This document shows, piece after piece, positions 26,971-35,894 of a stretch of DNA of 64,000 nt. Source of the DNA: an uncultured Coriobacteriaceae bacterium (lineage in GTDB: Bacteria; Actinomycetota; Coriobacteriia; Coriobacteriales; Coriobacteriaceae); NCBI GenBank assembly GCA_944320725.1, contig CALUIM010000005.1:62001-126000 (forward strand), given 5' to 3'. The notes beneath the pieces were generated by a model. The model ran no database searches and was not told the origin of the DNA. It worked only from the letters and a program-made list of their open reading frames with translations. The position numbers and the translations under genes were made by a program. Within the stretch, counting starts at the first letter, position 1, and every line of letters starts with the position of its first letter.

Positions 26971-29166
26971 ATGTCTTGCGCATATGACGCCGAGAGCGGT
27001 TTGTTCACGATCCACACGCAGAACAGCACATACCAAATGGTTGCAGACGAACACCGGTATCTGCTCCATCTGTATTATGGTGCCCGCACCGAAGGTGATT
27101 TGCGCTATCTCGTAACCTATGCCGATCGCAGCGGCATGTGCGCCAGCCCGCACGACGTGCAGGACCGCACCTACTCGCTCGATGTCCTGCCACAGGAATA
27201 TGCGTTCCAAGGCGGCGGCGACATGCGCAGCCCGCTGCTCGTGGTGCGCGATGCCCATGGTACGTTCGGCTGCGATTTGCGCTACGTGCGCCACGAGATT
27301 CGTGACGGCAAGTACGCGCTCAAGGGCTTGCCCGCGGTGTATTCGGATACCGAGGATGATGGGGCGCAAACGCTTTCCATCACGCTTACCGATGCGCGTT
27401 TGGGGCTCGAGGTGGAGCTGCTCTACGGCGTACTGCCCAAGCTCGATATCATCACGCGCGCCGCGATTATCAAGAATGCGGGTGCCGAGAAAATCGTGAT
27501 CAAGCGCGCTCAGACTGCGTGTCTCGATATGGTGCATGGCACGTTCGATGCCATCACCTTCTGCGGTCGCCACGCTATGGAGCGCCGCCCGTCGCGCCGT
27601 CACGTGGGCCATGGCTCGCTGTCGGTGGGCAGCCGTCGCGGCATGTCGTCCAACCAGTACAACCCGCTCATGATTCTCTGTGACCGTGATGCCACTGAGA
27701 CTTCCGGACGCGCATGGTCGATGAGCTTTGTGTACAGCGGTGGGTTTCTCGCCGAGATTGAGATGGACCAGTTCGATCAGGTGCGCATGCAGATGGGCCT
27801 CACCGACGAGCAGTTCTCCTATCCGCTCAAGCCTGGCGAGCAGCTCATTGCGCCTGAGGTGATTCTCACCTACTCCAATGCTGGCCTCGAGCGCATCTCG
27901 CACAACCTGCATCGCTGCATGCGCAAGCATGTGTGCCGTGGTCCATGGCGCGATCGCCCGCGTCCCATCCTTATCAACAGCTGGGAAGCCGCGTATTTCG
28001 ACTTCAACGGCGATAGCCTGGCGCGCCTGGCCGATAAGGCGGCCGAGCTGGGCATCGAGATGCTCGTGATGGATGATGGCTGGTTTGGCGAGCGCAAGGA
28101 CGACCTGCGCGCCCTCGGCGACTGGACGGTGAACGAGCAGAAGCTGGGCGGCCCCCTCAGGCAGCTCGCCGATTACGTGAACTCCGTGGGCCTCAAGTTT
28201 GGTATCTGGGTGGAGCCCGAGATGGTGAGCGAGGACAGCGACCTGTTCCGTGCGCACCCCGACTGGGCGCTTTCCATTCCCGGCAAGGATCCGGTGCTCG
28301 GGCGCGATCAGCTCGTGCTCGATATGTCGCGCAAAGATGTGCGCGACAACCTGTTTGAGCAGCTGTGCGGTATCCTCGACCAGGCGAATATCGAGTATGT
28401 GAAGTGGGATTACAACCGCAGCATTGTGGATGTGTATTCGCGTCTTGCCGAGGACCAGGGTCGCGTGCTCTACGACTATGTGCTCGGCTTGTACGATCTC
28501 TTGGAGCGCATCATTCAGCGCTACCCCACGTTGCTCATCGAGGGCTGCTCGGCTGGTGGCGGCCGTTTCGATGCGGGCATGCTCTACTACACCCCGCAAA
28601 TCTGGACGAGCGACAACACCGATGCGCACGATCGCATGACCATTCAGTATGGAACGTCGTTTGGGTATCCGTGCTCGTCGATGGGCGCCCACGTCTCGGC
28701 GTGCCCCAACGAGATCAATGGCCGCGAGGTGCCGCTCTCCTGCCGCGGTACCGTGGCGATGGCGGGCGGCGGCTTTGGGTACGAACTCGATTTGCTCGAG
28801 CTGCCCGAGCGCGCGTGCGAGATTATCAAGGGGCAGGTCAAGCGCTATCACGAGATTGAGCATCTCGTGCGCGAGGGGCTGTACTATCGGTTATCATCGC
28901 CACTTACCGACGCCATTGCAGCGTGGGGCTATGTGGCGGAAGACGGTTCGGAGGCGCTCGTGAGCGCTGTGGTCATGAACGTTGAAGGTTACGGCGTTGC
29001 CAACTACGTGGTGCCGCGCGGCCTCACGCGCGGCGCGCTGTATCACGAGGAGTATTCCGATACGGTCTACGCGGCAGATGCCATCATGGACATGGGTATT
29101 CCGCTGCCAGTGGGCAGCGCGCCGTATATGAGCCGCATGTATCATTTCGTGCGCATCGATGGATAA
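26971..29166 (+). CDS. aga: Alpha-galactosidase, glycoside hydrolase family 36
   Basis: 731 residues, cytosolic (no signal peptide). It releases galactose from melibiose, raffinose and stachyose taken up by the preceding importer. The nucleophile is Asp480 in KWDYNR and the acid/base is Asp548 in WTSDNTDAHDR. The upstream domain is the GH36 beta-sandwich, and the barrel opens with INSWEAAYFDFNGDSLARLA. The length matches bacterial GH36 subgroup I. Galactose then enters the galK-galT route encoded 3 kb away; the sucrose left from raffinose could be used by the GH13 enzyme. Confidence 0.96.
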   Translation: MSCAYDAESGLFTIHTQNSTYQMVADEHRYLLHLYYGARTEGDLRYLVTYADRSGMCASPHDVQDRTYSLDVLPQEYAFQGGGDMRSPLLVVRDAHGTFGCDLRYVRHEIRDGKYALKGLPAVYSDTEDDGAQTLSITLTDARLGLEVELLYGVLPKLDIITRAAIIKNAGAEKIVIKRAQTACLDMVHGTFDAITFCGRHAMERRPSRRHVGHGSLSVGSRRGMSSNQYNPLMILCDRDATETSGRAWSMSFVYSGGFLAEIEMDQFDQVRMQMGLTDEQFSYPLKPGEQLIAPEVILTYSNAGLERISHNLHRCMRKHVCRGPWRDRPRPILINSWEAAYFDFNGDSLARLADKAAELGIEMLVMDDGWFGERKDDLRALGDWTVNEQKLGGPLRQLADYVNSVGLKFGIWVEPEMVSEDSDLFRAHPDWALSIPGKDPVLGRDQLVLDMSRKDVRDNLFEQLCGILDQANIEYVKWDYNRSIVDVYSRLAEDQGRVLYDYVLGLYDLLERIIQRYPTLLIEGCSAGGGRFDAGMLYYTPQIWTSDNTDAHDRMTIQYGTSFGYPCSSMGAHVSACPNEINGREVPLSCRGTVAMAGGGFGYELDLLELPERACEIIKGQVKRYHEIEHLVREGLYYRLSSPLTDAIAAWGYVAEDGSEALVSAVVMNVEGYGVANYVVPRGLTRGALYHEEYSDTVYAADAIMDMGIPLPVGSAPYMSRMYHFVRIDG

Positions 29167-29198
29167 CGTACACAACATGTAGCGGATCCGCCTGGCAT

Positions 29199-29239
29199 AT
29201 CCTTCGAGACGCGCGCTTCGCGGAGCGTCTCGAAGGGAT
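29199..29239. terminator. Bidirectional terminator hairpin
   Basis: ATCCTTCGAGACGC (29199-29212) pairs with GCGTCTCGAAGGGAT (29225-29239) with one bulged base. It separates the convergent GH36 and GH13 genes, so it can serve both. Confidence 0.7.
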
Positions 29240-29255
29240 GCTGAGCGGAATTAGG

Positions 29256-30941
29256 TTACCGGGCAATCCAGGCCGCGGTGTCTTGAGGGAGCGCGCCCTG
29301 TTCGAGGGATGCGGATGCCATGATGAGTTCGCCTTGAGGCGCCTCGACGGGTGCGATGCCAAAGTTTGTGATGCAGGTGAGCGTGCGCCCGTCGGCAAGC
29401 GGTCGCTCGTAGGCAATCGCGTCGCCGCCGTTCATAGGCGCCCATGTGAGCTCAGCTGAGCCCGAGGCTGCGATGAGCCGTGCACGCAGCGCAAGGGCAT
29501 GCCGGTAATACGTGAGCATTGAGTGTGTGTCGGCCTCTTCTACGTCGGCAGCAAAGTCTGCAAACCATGCCGGTTGCGGCAGGTGTGGTGCCGCATGCTC
29601 GGCGGGTAGAGAGAACCCAAACGCTCCCGTTGGGTCTGCCGCGCGCCAGGGCAGCGGAACGCGGCACCCGTCGCGGCCTTTCAGCGCGTCGCCGTGTGCG
29701 GTCATGCGGGCCTGCGGGTCTTCGAGTGCGTCCCAAGGAAGATCGGCCACCTCAAAGAGCCCCAGCTCTTCACCCTGATACAGATACACCGAGCCCGGCA
29801 GCGCCAACTCCATAAGCAAGGCGGCACGCGCGCGGCGCGCACCCAGTGCCCGATCCTCCACATAGGTTGTGCCGTCGCGGAGCAGCCAGTCGTTAACCAG
29901 CTGATGGTGCACGCGGGAGGGCACCTGCGGCAGGGCGAAGCGTGTGGGGTGGCGCGGCAGGTCATGGTTCGAGAGCACCCATGTTGTGGTCGACCCCGAA
30001 CGCTCGGCGGCGTCGAGCCCTTCTTCGATGGCAAGCCGGAAGCTGTCGGCTGTCCAATTCGCTTTGGAGAACTCGAAGTTGAAGACCAGGCCCAGCTCAT
30101 CGGGCGAAGCATACATCCACTGATGGTCGGGGTGGACCCATGCTTCGGCCACAGCGAAGCGCGGCGGCTCGTACTCGTTGAACACCTGACGCCACGCGCG
30201 GTAGATGTCGTGCACCTCGGGCCGATCCCAGAGCGGGTTATCGCCATCGACCACGCCCTGCTCGGGATCATCGGTCCAGGCATCGAGCGGGCGGCTCTCG
30301 AGGTCTTTGGCCAGCGCATGCGCCACGTCAACGCGGAAGCCGTCGACACCGCGATCAGACCAGAACCGCAACGTGTGCTTGAAATCCTTTTGCACATCGG
30401 GATGCTTCCAGTTCAGGTCGGCCTGCTCTTTCGCAAACAGGTGCAAATACCAATCGCCGTCACCTACGGCCTCCCAAGCACCGCCGCCAAAGGTCGATTT
30501 CCATCCGTTGGGAGGCAGCTCGCCGGCATCGCCACGGCCAGGCCGGAAGATGTAGCGCTCGCGCTCGGGCGAGCCGGGACCGGCGGCGAGCGCAGCCTTG
30601 AACCATGTGTGCTCTGTCGAGGTGTGGTTGGGCACGATATCCACGATGACCTTGATGTGGGCTGCATGTGCGGCAGCGACCATCTCGTCAAAATCGTCGA
30701 GGGTGCCCAAGCGCGGGTCGACATTGCGGTAATCCGCCACGTCGTAGCCGCCGTCGATGAGCGGGGAGGGGTAGAACGGCGAGAGCCAGATGGCGTCGAT
30801 GCCTAGTGCGTGCAGGTAATCCATGCGCTCGGTGACGCCCCGGATATCACCGAGGCCGTCGCCGTTGCTGTCGCGGAAGCTGCGCGGGTACACCTGGTAC
30901 ACCACAGCCTGTTTCCACCAATCGTTGTCGATGCAAGTCAT
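29256..30941 (-). CDS. Glycoside hydrolase family 13 alpha-glucosidase
   Basis: 561 residues, cytosolic. The opening WWKQAVVYQVYPRSF is classic for the oligo-1,6-glucosidase/alpha-glucosidase subfamilies. Catalytic residues read as Asp205 (GFRVDVAHA), Glu266 (VAEAWVHP) and Asp327 (LSNHDLP). NGWKSTFGGGAWE resembles actinobacterial alpha-glucosidases of the GH13_30/31 type. It probably hydrolyses short alpha-glucosides or sucrose. AAGGAG precedes ATG 30941. It lies 18 bases after the LacI-type regulator and is co-transcribed with it. Confidence 0.93.
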   Translation of the reverse strand: MTCIDNDWWKQAVVYQVYPRSFRDSNGDGLGDIRGVTERMDYLHALGIDAIWLSPFYPSPLIDGGYDVADYRNVDPRLGTLDDFDEMVAAAHAAHIKVIVDIVPNHTSTEHTWFKAALAAGPGSPERERYIFRPGRGDAGELPPNGWKSTFGGGAWEAVGDGDWYLHLFAKEQADLNWKHPDVQKDFKHTLRFWSDRGVDGFRVDVAHALAKDLESRPLDAWTDDPEQGVVDGDNPLWDRPEVHDIYRAWRQVFNEYEPPRFAVAEAWVHPDHQWMYASPDELGLVFNFEFSKANWTADSFRLAIEEGLDAAERSGSTTTWVLSNHDLPRHPTRFALPQVPSRVHHQLVNDWLLRDGTTYVEDRALGARRARAALLMELALPGSVYLYQGEELGLFEVADLPWDALEDPQARMTAHGDALKGRDGCRVPLPWRAADPTGAFGFSLPAEHAAPHLPQPAWFADFAADVEEADTHSMLTYYRHALALRARLIAASGSAELTWAPMNGGDAIAYERPLADGRTLTCITNFGIAPVEAPQGELIMASASLEQGALPQDTAAWIAR

Positions 30942-30959
30942 TGTGAGCTCCTTATATCG

Positions 30960-31964
30960 CTAGCGAGCACAGACGGTTTCTTGTGCAATGAGTTCGTAGG
31001 GGACGAGTGTGTGCGCAGCTTCACCTCCCGCATCCATAAGCGAGCGCAACAGCTCGACGCTCTGTTGCGCAAGCGCCTCGGTGTCTTGCCGTACCGTTGT
31101 GATGCGCGGTATTGAGAACTGCGCGAGCGCCGTGCCGTCAAATCCCACCAAAGAAAGATCACGGGGAACCGCGAGCCCGCGGTCGACGGCGGCGCGCAGC
31201 GCACCGAACGCGATGACGTCGCCGAGCGCGAAGACCGCCGTGATATCGGGCGCGCGGTCAAGCAGGCGTATCAGCGCGGTATAGCCGTCCTGTTCCGAGA
31301 AGCGGCACGGCTCGTAGTCGCGCGCTGCATCAAACGGCGCATTGCGGTCGCGGAGAGCCTGCTCGGCACCTTTGAGGCGCATCCCTGCGGTCTGCTCGGG
31401 CGCATTCGAGCCACCGAGCAAACCGATGCGTCGATGCCCGCGGCTCCAAAGATAGTCGATGACCTCGGCCGCCGCCGCCTCATTATCAATCGTGACGCTT
31501 GAGAGGTTGGCAAAGCCAAGACCCGCCGCCGAATTGGTAATGAGTACGCTGGGCACCTCGATCTGGTCGAAGGCTTCCCTGAAATATGTGCGCTCGCCGC
31601 CCAAAAAGAGCATGCCCTTTGGTCGGCGTGCCTGTTGGTAGGCGATGGCGGCAGCAACCTCTTGTGCATCGTCGTCAAGATACGTCACCACGAGCTCCTC
31701 ACCGCTCGCTTCAAGCCGCGCCTGGATCGAGGCGAGTATGTCGCTGAACAAGCGGTTGCTCGTACCCATGACAAACGCTGCAACGGGCGTATGCTCGCGG
31801 CGCTTGAGATAGCGTGCGTTGCTGTTTGGCTCGTAACCGCATGCTTCGACAACGGCGAGAATGCGTGAGCGTGCTTGCTCACTGACATTGGCCTGCCCGT
31901 TGATGACGCGGGAAACGGTTCCCACGCCGTATCCGGCCTTCGCAGCAACCTCTCTGATGTTCAT
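30960..31964 (-). CDS. LacI/GalR-family transcriptional regulator
   Basis: 334 residues. The N-terminal headpiece MNIREVAAKAGYGVGTVSRV is followed by the hinge helix and a periplasmic-binding-like sugar sensor domain. It is transcribed with the GH13 gene and is divergent from galT-galK; the two palindromes between them fit LacI-family operators. It probably represses both directions until galactose or an alpha-glucoside appears. AAGGTGG precedes ATG 31964. Confidence 0.94.
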   Translation of the reverse strand: MNIREVAAKAGYGVGTVSRVINGQANVSEQARSRILAVVEACGYEPNSNARYLKRREHTPVAAFVMGTSNRLFSDILASIQARLEASGEELVVTYLDDDAQEVAAAIAYQQARRPKGMLFLGGERTYFREAFDQIEVPSVLITNSAAGLGFANLSSVTIDNEAAAAEVIDYLWSRGHRRIGLLGGSNAPEQTAGMRLKGAEQALRDRNAPFDAARDYEPCRFSEQDGYTALIRLLDRAPDITAVFALGDVIAFGALRAAVDRGLAVPRDLSLVGFDGTALAQFSIPRITTVRQDTEALAQQSVELLRSLMDAGGEAAHTLVPYELIAQETVCAR

Positions 31965-32009
31965 AGACCACCTTGTTTCACGTGGATCCTCTCAGGGAAC
32001 CCCCTGTAT

Positions 32010-32025
32010 ATGGAAACGGTTCCAT
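32010..32025. promoter_or_regulatory. LacI-type operator O1
   Basis: ATGGAAACGGTTCCAT has TGGAA/TTCCA half-sites around a central CG, the hallmark of LacI/GalR operators. It is 45 bases upstream of the regulator's own start and could give autoregulation. Confidence 0.75.
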
Positions 32026-32063
32026 TGAAGTGTAACGCGCTTTCGGCCGAAGGTTTCTCACCA

Positions 32064-32103
32064 TTTTGGAAACGTTTCCAAAAGATTGCTGATATGGTAT
32101 AAA
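32064..32103 (+). promoter_or_regulatory. LacI-type operator O2 overlapping galT promoter
   Basis: TTTTGGAAACGTTTCCAAAA (32064-32083) is a perfect 20-bp palindrome with central CG. TATAAA at 32098-32103 is a good -10 and the -35 position falls inside the palindrome, so binding would block rightward transcription of galT-galK. Its centre is 56 bases from that of O1. The remainder of 31965-32303 shows no gene; the leader to galT is about 195 bases. Confidence 0.8.
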
Positions 32104-32303
32104 ACCGCACGTAAACATGGAAAAATGCCGGTACCGCTAGGCTTGGAATATCGACCGTTTACCGACTGGGAACCCTCTGGTGCACCTCGTTGCGCGCGAT
32201 GTCGCGCCGCGTGCCAAAAAGGCTCGTAGGATGGTCTAAGATATCGTGTTTGGAGGGGGCAACCTCGATGGGTGAGACGAGCGCACCCGGGAAGGAGCGC
32301 ATC

Positions 32304-33884
32304 ATGGCAGATTCTCAGTCCGGTGTGGTCGAGCGAGGCATCGCCGATCTGGTGGCATTTGCGCTCGGGCGCGGGCTCATTGCGGAGGATGACATCACCT
32401 TCGCCTGCAATCAGCTGTTTGATGTACTGCACTACGAGCCTACGGGTTCGTTTGTTCCAACAGCCGCCGTGCGTCACGCCTTGCACGAGAAGCCGCATCC
32501 CCCGCTCGAGCAGATACTCGCCGCACTGCTCGACGATGCTGTGGCGCGCGGTATCATCGACAACGGTATCGCCAGTCGGGATCTGCTGGACACGCGGCTC
32601 ATGGGCGTGCTTACGCCGCGTCCCAGCCACGTGGTGCGCGGGTTCAAGCGGCGCTACGAGGAGTCGCCCGAGAAGGCGACCGACTATCTCTATCGCTTGG
32701 CGCTCGATTCCGACTATATTCGCACGTACCGCATTGCACGCGACCGCAAATGGGTCACACCCACGCGCTACGGTGATCTCGACATTACCATCAACCTCTC
32801 CAAGCCCGAGAAAGACCCCAAGGCAATTGCGGCGGCGCTTGAGCGCAAGGAGGGTGCCGAGCCATACCCGCGCTGCCAGCTCTGTTACGAGAACATTGGG
32901 TACGCAGGCCGCCTCGACCATCCCGCGCGGCAAACCATCCGCCTGGTGCCGCTTACGCTGGCAGGCGAGCGGTGGTATTTGCAGTACAGCCCCTATGTGT
33001 ACTACAACGAGCACTGCATTGTGCTGTCCGAGCACCATGTGCCCATGAAGATCGACCGCACCACGTTCGTGCGCCTCATGGAGTTCGTGGAGATGTTCCC
33101 GCACTACACCGTTGGCTCGAACGCCGATTTGCCCATTGTGGGCGGATCCATCCTTACGCACGAGCACTACCAGGGCGGGCGGTATACGTTTGCCATGGCG
33201 CGCGCGGGCTTGCGTGAGGAGCTTACGTTCCCCGGGTTTGAAGATGTCGCTGCCGGCATCGTGAACTGGCCGATGTCGGTCATACGACTCGACAGCCCGG
33301 ATCCCGCGCGCATCGTGGAGCTTGCCGATACGATCCTGCGCGCATGGCGCGACTATAGCGATCCGTCGGTGGGTGTGCTCGCCTACAGCGGAGCTACGCC
33401 GCATAACACGATCACCCCCATCGCGCGCCGCCGCGATGGACTCTACGAGCTCGATTTGGTGCTGCGCAACAATCGCACCACTGAGGAATTCCCCTTAGGC
33501 ATATTCCATCCTCACCAAGAGCTGCACCATATCAAGAAGGAGAACATTGGCCTTATCGAGGTCATGGGCCTCGCGGTGCTGCCGGCGCGCTTGCTGGGCG
33601 AGATGGACAAGCTCAAGCATGTGATCTTGGCTGGCGAGGACCCTGCAGCGTATCCGGAGATTGCAGCGCACGCCCCCTGGGCTGCCGAGATCATCGCGCG
33701 GCATCCTGCCTATGCGCCCGATGCGGTGGGTGCGCTGGACGAGGCGGACGCGCAGGCGCTCGATGGCATCATCGAGCAGGAGATTGGTGCGGTGTTTGCG
33801 CAGGTGCTCGAGCAATGCGCTGTCTTTGCCGACACAGACGACGGCGCGCGGGCATTCAAGCGGTTTGTCGACGGCGTGTGCTAG
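32304..33884 (+). CDS. galT: UDP-glucose--hexose-1-phosphate uridylyltransferase (GalT2 type)
   Basis: 526 residues, the longer GalT form found in Firmicutes and related gut bacteria. It exchanges UDP between glucose and galactose-1-phosphate in the Leloir pathway. The active-site stretch THEHYQGG carries His286, His288 and Gln290. ATG 32304 follows GGAAGGAG; an upstream in-frame reading lacks a ribosome site. It is under the LacI-type operator and is followed by galK. Confidence 0.96.
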   Translation: MADSQSGVVERGIADLVAFALGRGLIAEDDITFACNQLFDVLHYEPTGSFVPTAAVRHALHEKPHPPLEQILAALLDDAVARGIIDNGIASRDLLDTRLMGVLTPRPSHVVRGFKRRYEESPEKATDYLYRLALDSDYIRTYRIARDRKWVTPTRYGDLDITINLSKPEKDPKAIAAALERKEGAEPYPRCQLCYENIGYAGRLDHPARQTIRLVPLTLAGERWYLQYSPYVYYNEHCIVLSEHHVPMKIDRTTFVRLMEFVEMFPHYTVGSNADLPIVGGSILTHEHYQGGRYTFAMARAGLREELTFPGFEDVAAGIVNWPMSVIRLDSPDPARIVELADTILRAWRDYSDPSVGVLAYSGATPHNTITPIARRRDGLYELDLVLRNNRTTEEFPLGIFHPHQELHHIKKENIGLIEVMGLAVLPARLLGEMDKLKHVILAGEDPAAYPEIAAHAPWAAEIIARHPAYAPDAVGALDEADAQALDGIIEQEIGAVFAQVLEQCAVFADTDDGARAFKRFVDGVC

Positions 33885-33983
33885 GCGCGCACTACGGTGC
33901 GGGACGCCACGCTTCTTCGCGTCGAGCGCACCGAGACGGAAGAAGATACACACGCGCTGGGCGGCGCGAGAAGGGAGACAACG

Positions 33984-35225
33984 ATGGCGTTTCCAACGAA
34001 TGAGCGACTGCACGAGGTCTATGGCGATGCCGCGGACGCGGCGCAGCGCCGGCTCGAGGTACTCGCCGAGCGCTATACCGCACGGTTTGGCGCAGCCGAG
34101 CTCGACTTCTTCTCTGCCCCCGGGCGCACCGAGATCATTGGTAACCACACCGACCACAATGGCGGCAAGATTCTCGCTGCGAGCATCACGATGGATAGCG
34201 TGGGTGCCGCTGCAGCCAACGGCACGAGCGTCATCGAGATCGTGAGCGAGGGCTACGACGATCCCATCGTGGTCGACCTCGACAAGCTCGAGGAGGCGCC
34301 GCTCTGCCAGGGCAGCACCTCGCTCGTGGCGGGTATGGCGCGCGCGTTTCGCGAGCGCGGCTTTACGGTCGAGGGTTTCAACGCCGTGGCATCGTCCGAG
34401 GTTATCCCATCTGCCGGCGTGAGTTCCTCCGCGTCGTTCGAGATGCTTGTCTGCAGCATGATCAACCACCTCTTCAACAACGATGAGGTGACGGTTGCCG
34501 ACTACGCGCGCATCGGGCAATACGCTGAGAACGTGTATTGGAAGAAGGCGTCTGGCCTCATGGACCAGATGGCATGCGCGGCGGGCGGCACCATCATGCT
34601 CGATTTCTCGGAGGGCGTGAACTTTGAGCAGGTGGACTTTGGCTTCGACGCGCTTGGATGCGATGTGGTGATTGTGAACACCGGCAAGGGCCACGCCGAT
34701 CTTTCGGCCGAGTATTCTTCGGTGCCCGACGAGATGCATGCTGTGGCAAAGCTGCTCGGTGTTGAGAACCTCTGCCAGACCACCGAGCAGGCCGTGCTCG
34801 ATGCCCTGCCCGAGCTGCGCGAACGCGCTGGTTCAGACCGCGCCGTGCTGCGTGCGCTCCATTACTTCGAGGAGTGCAGGCGCGTTGAGGAGGCGGTGCG
34901 GGCGCTCCATGACGGCGACAAGGCGCGCGTGCTCGAGATGATTGAGGCCTCGGGCAACTCGTCGTGGAAGTGGCTGCAGAACGCCTATGTGCCGAGCGAT
35001 CCTGGCGAGCAGTCCATTCCCGTGGCGCTTGCGCTCACCGAGATCTTCTTGCGTCGCATCGGCGCAGGCGTGTGCCGTCTGCACGGTGGCGGCTTCGCGG
35101 GCGTCATCATGTGTGTGGTACCGCATGAGCACACAGATGCCTACGTTGCGTACATGACCCCGTATGTGGGTGCCGAGAATATCTATCGCACCAATATTCG
35201 CCAGGTGGGGGCTGTTTGCCTGTAG
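33984..35225 (+). CDS. galK: Galactokinase
   Basis: 413 residues of the GHMP kinase superfamily. It phosphorylates galactose at C1. The galactokinase signature reads GRTEIIGNHTDHNGG (about residues 47-61), with Asn and His where most relatives have Glu and Tyr (GEHTDYNGG). The ATP-binding motif is PSAGVSSSASFE and the C-terminal GHMP motif is RLHGGGFAGVI. AAGGGAG precedes ATG 33984. galE is not in this window. Confidence 0.95.
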   Translation: MAFPTNERLHEVYGDAADAAQRRLEVLAERYTARFGAAELDFFSAPGRTEIIGNHTDHNGGKILAASITMDSVGAAAANGTSVIEIVSEGYDDPIVVDLDKLEEAPLCQGSTSLVAGMARAFRERGFTVEGFNAVASSEVIPSAGVSSSASFEMLVCSMINHLFNNDEVTVADYARIGQYAENVYWKKASGLMDQMACAAGGTIMLDFSEGVNFEQVDFGFDALGCDVVIVNTGKGHADLSAEYSSVPDEMHAVAKLLGVENLCQTTEQAVLDALPELRERAGSDRAVLRALHYFEECRRVEEAVRALHDGDKARVLEMIEASGNSSWKWLQNAYVPSDPGEQSIPVALALTEIFLRRIGAGVCRLHGGGFAGVIMCVVPHEHTDAYVAYMTPYVGAENIYRTNIRQVGAVCL

Positions 35226-35246
35226 CGAGCGTGTACGCTGTGGCGC

Positions 35247-35894
35247 CTAGATGCGCTCGATGGGCCAAAACGATGTTTTTGACCGATCGGGGAGCGTTGC
35301 CTCATCGATGTCGAGCATCTGCCAGCCGCACGCATTGATGAGCGTGGTGCCGGCCGGATGCTCGCGCTTGCGCGCCACGCGGCCGTATTCCGGGTGAACG
35401 TGCCCGTGCAACAGATAGCGCGGATGCAGGCGCTCGACGAGCGTGTTGAGCGCCTCGAATCCTTGATGGGGTAGGTCGCTTAAATCGCCGTACCCGCGCA
35501 CGGGCGCATGGGTCACAACGAGATCGATACCGCCGGCCGCCTGCGCCGCCAGCGTCATCTTGACGACGCGCCAGCGCATTTCCTGCTCGGTAAATCCGTA
35601 GACCGTATGGTTATAGCGTATCGAGCCGCCCAGGCCCATGATGCGCAGTCCGTGGAAATCAACGATGCGCTCCTCTGTCGAGATGCATCCTTGCGGCGCA
35701 TGCTCCCGATAGGCGGTGTCGTGGTTGCCGGGTACGTAGATAAGCGGCACGTTGGCAAGCGTGACGATGTGCTCAAGGTAGCGTGCGGGAAGATCACCGC
35801 ACGAGATGATGAGGTCGACGCCCGCCATGCGCTCGCGGTCGTAATGGGTGGTGAGCCACGGCTCCTCGGTATCCGCAATCGCGAGAATCCTCAT
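35247..35894 (-). CDS. Metallophosphoesterase with altered metal site
   Basis: 215 residues. Metal ligands are seen in IISCGDLP, YVPGNHDT, VVTHAPV and LLHGHVHP, so this is a calcineurin-type phosphoesterase. The usual first DxH motif reads IADTEEP: Asp8 is kept, but His is replaced by Glu. Its ATG overlaps the stop of the preceding BMP-type gene (ATGA at 35891-35894), so the two are translationally coupled. Substrate unknown; cyclic nucleotides or nucleotides are plausible given the partner. Confidence 0.88.
   Translation of the reverse strand: MRILAIADTEEPWLTTHYDRERMAGVDLIISCGDLPARYLEHIVTLANVPLIYVPGNHDTAYREHAPQGCISTEERIVDFHGLRIMGLGGSIRYNHTVYGFTEQEMRWRVVKMTLAAQAAGGIDLVVTHAPVRGYGDLSDLPHQGFEALNTLVERLHPRYLLHGHVHPEYGRVARKREHPAGTTLINACGWQMLDIDEATLPDRSKTSFWPIERI

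Noticed and set aside
26953-28863. A 636-codon minus-strand frame antisense to the alpha-galactosidase
   Set aside because: Same codon-bias shadow; the plus-strand frame has clear GH36 catalytic motifs.
31910-31923. GGGAAACGGTTCCC, a LacI-operator-like palindrome inside the regulator gene
   Set aside because: It simply encodes the conserved Gly-Thr-Val-Ser of the LacI recognition helix, and such pseudo-operators are common in LacI-family genes.
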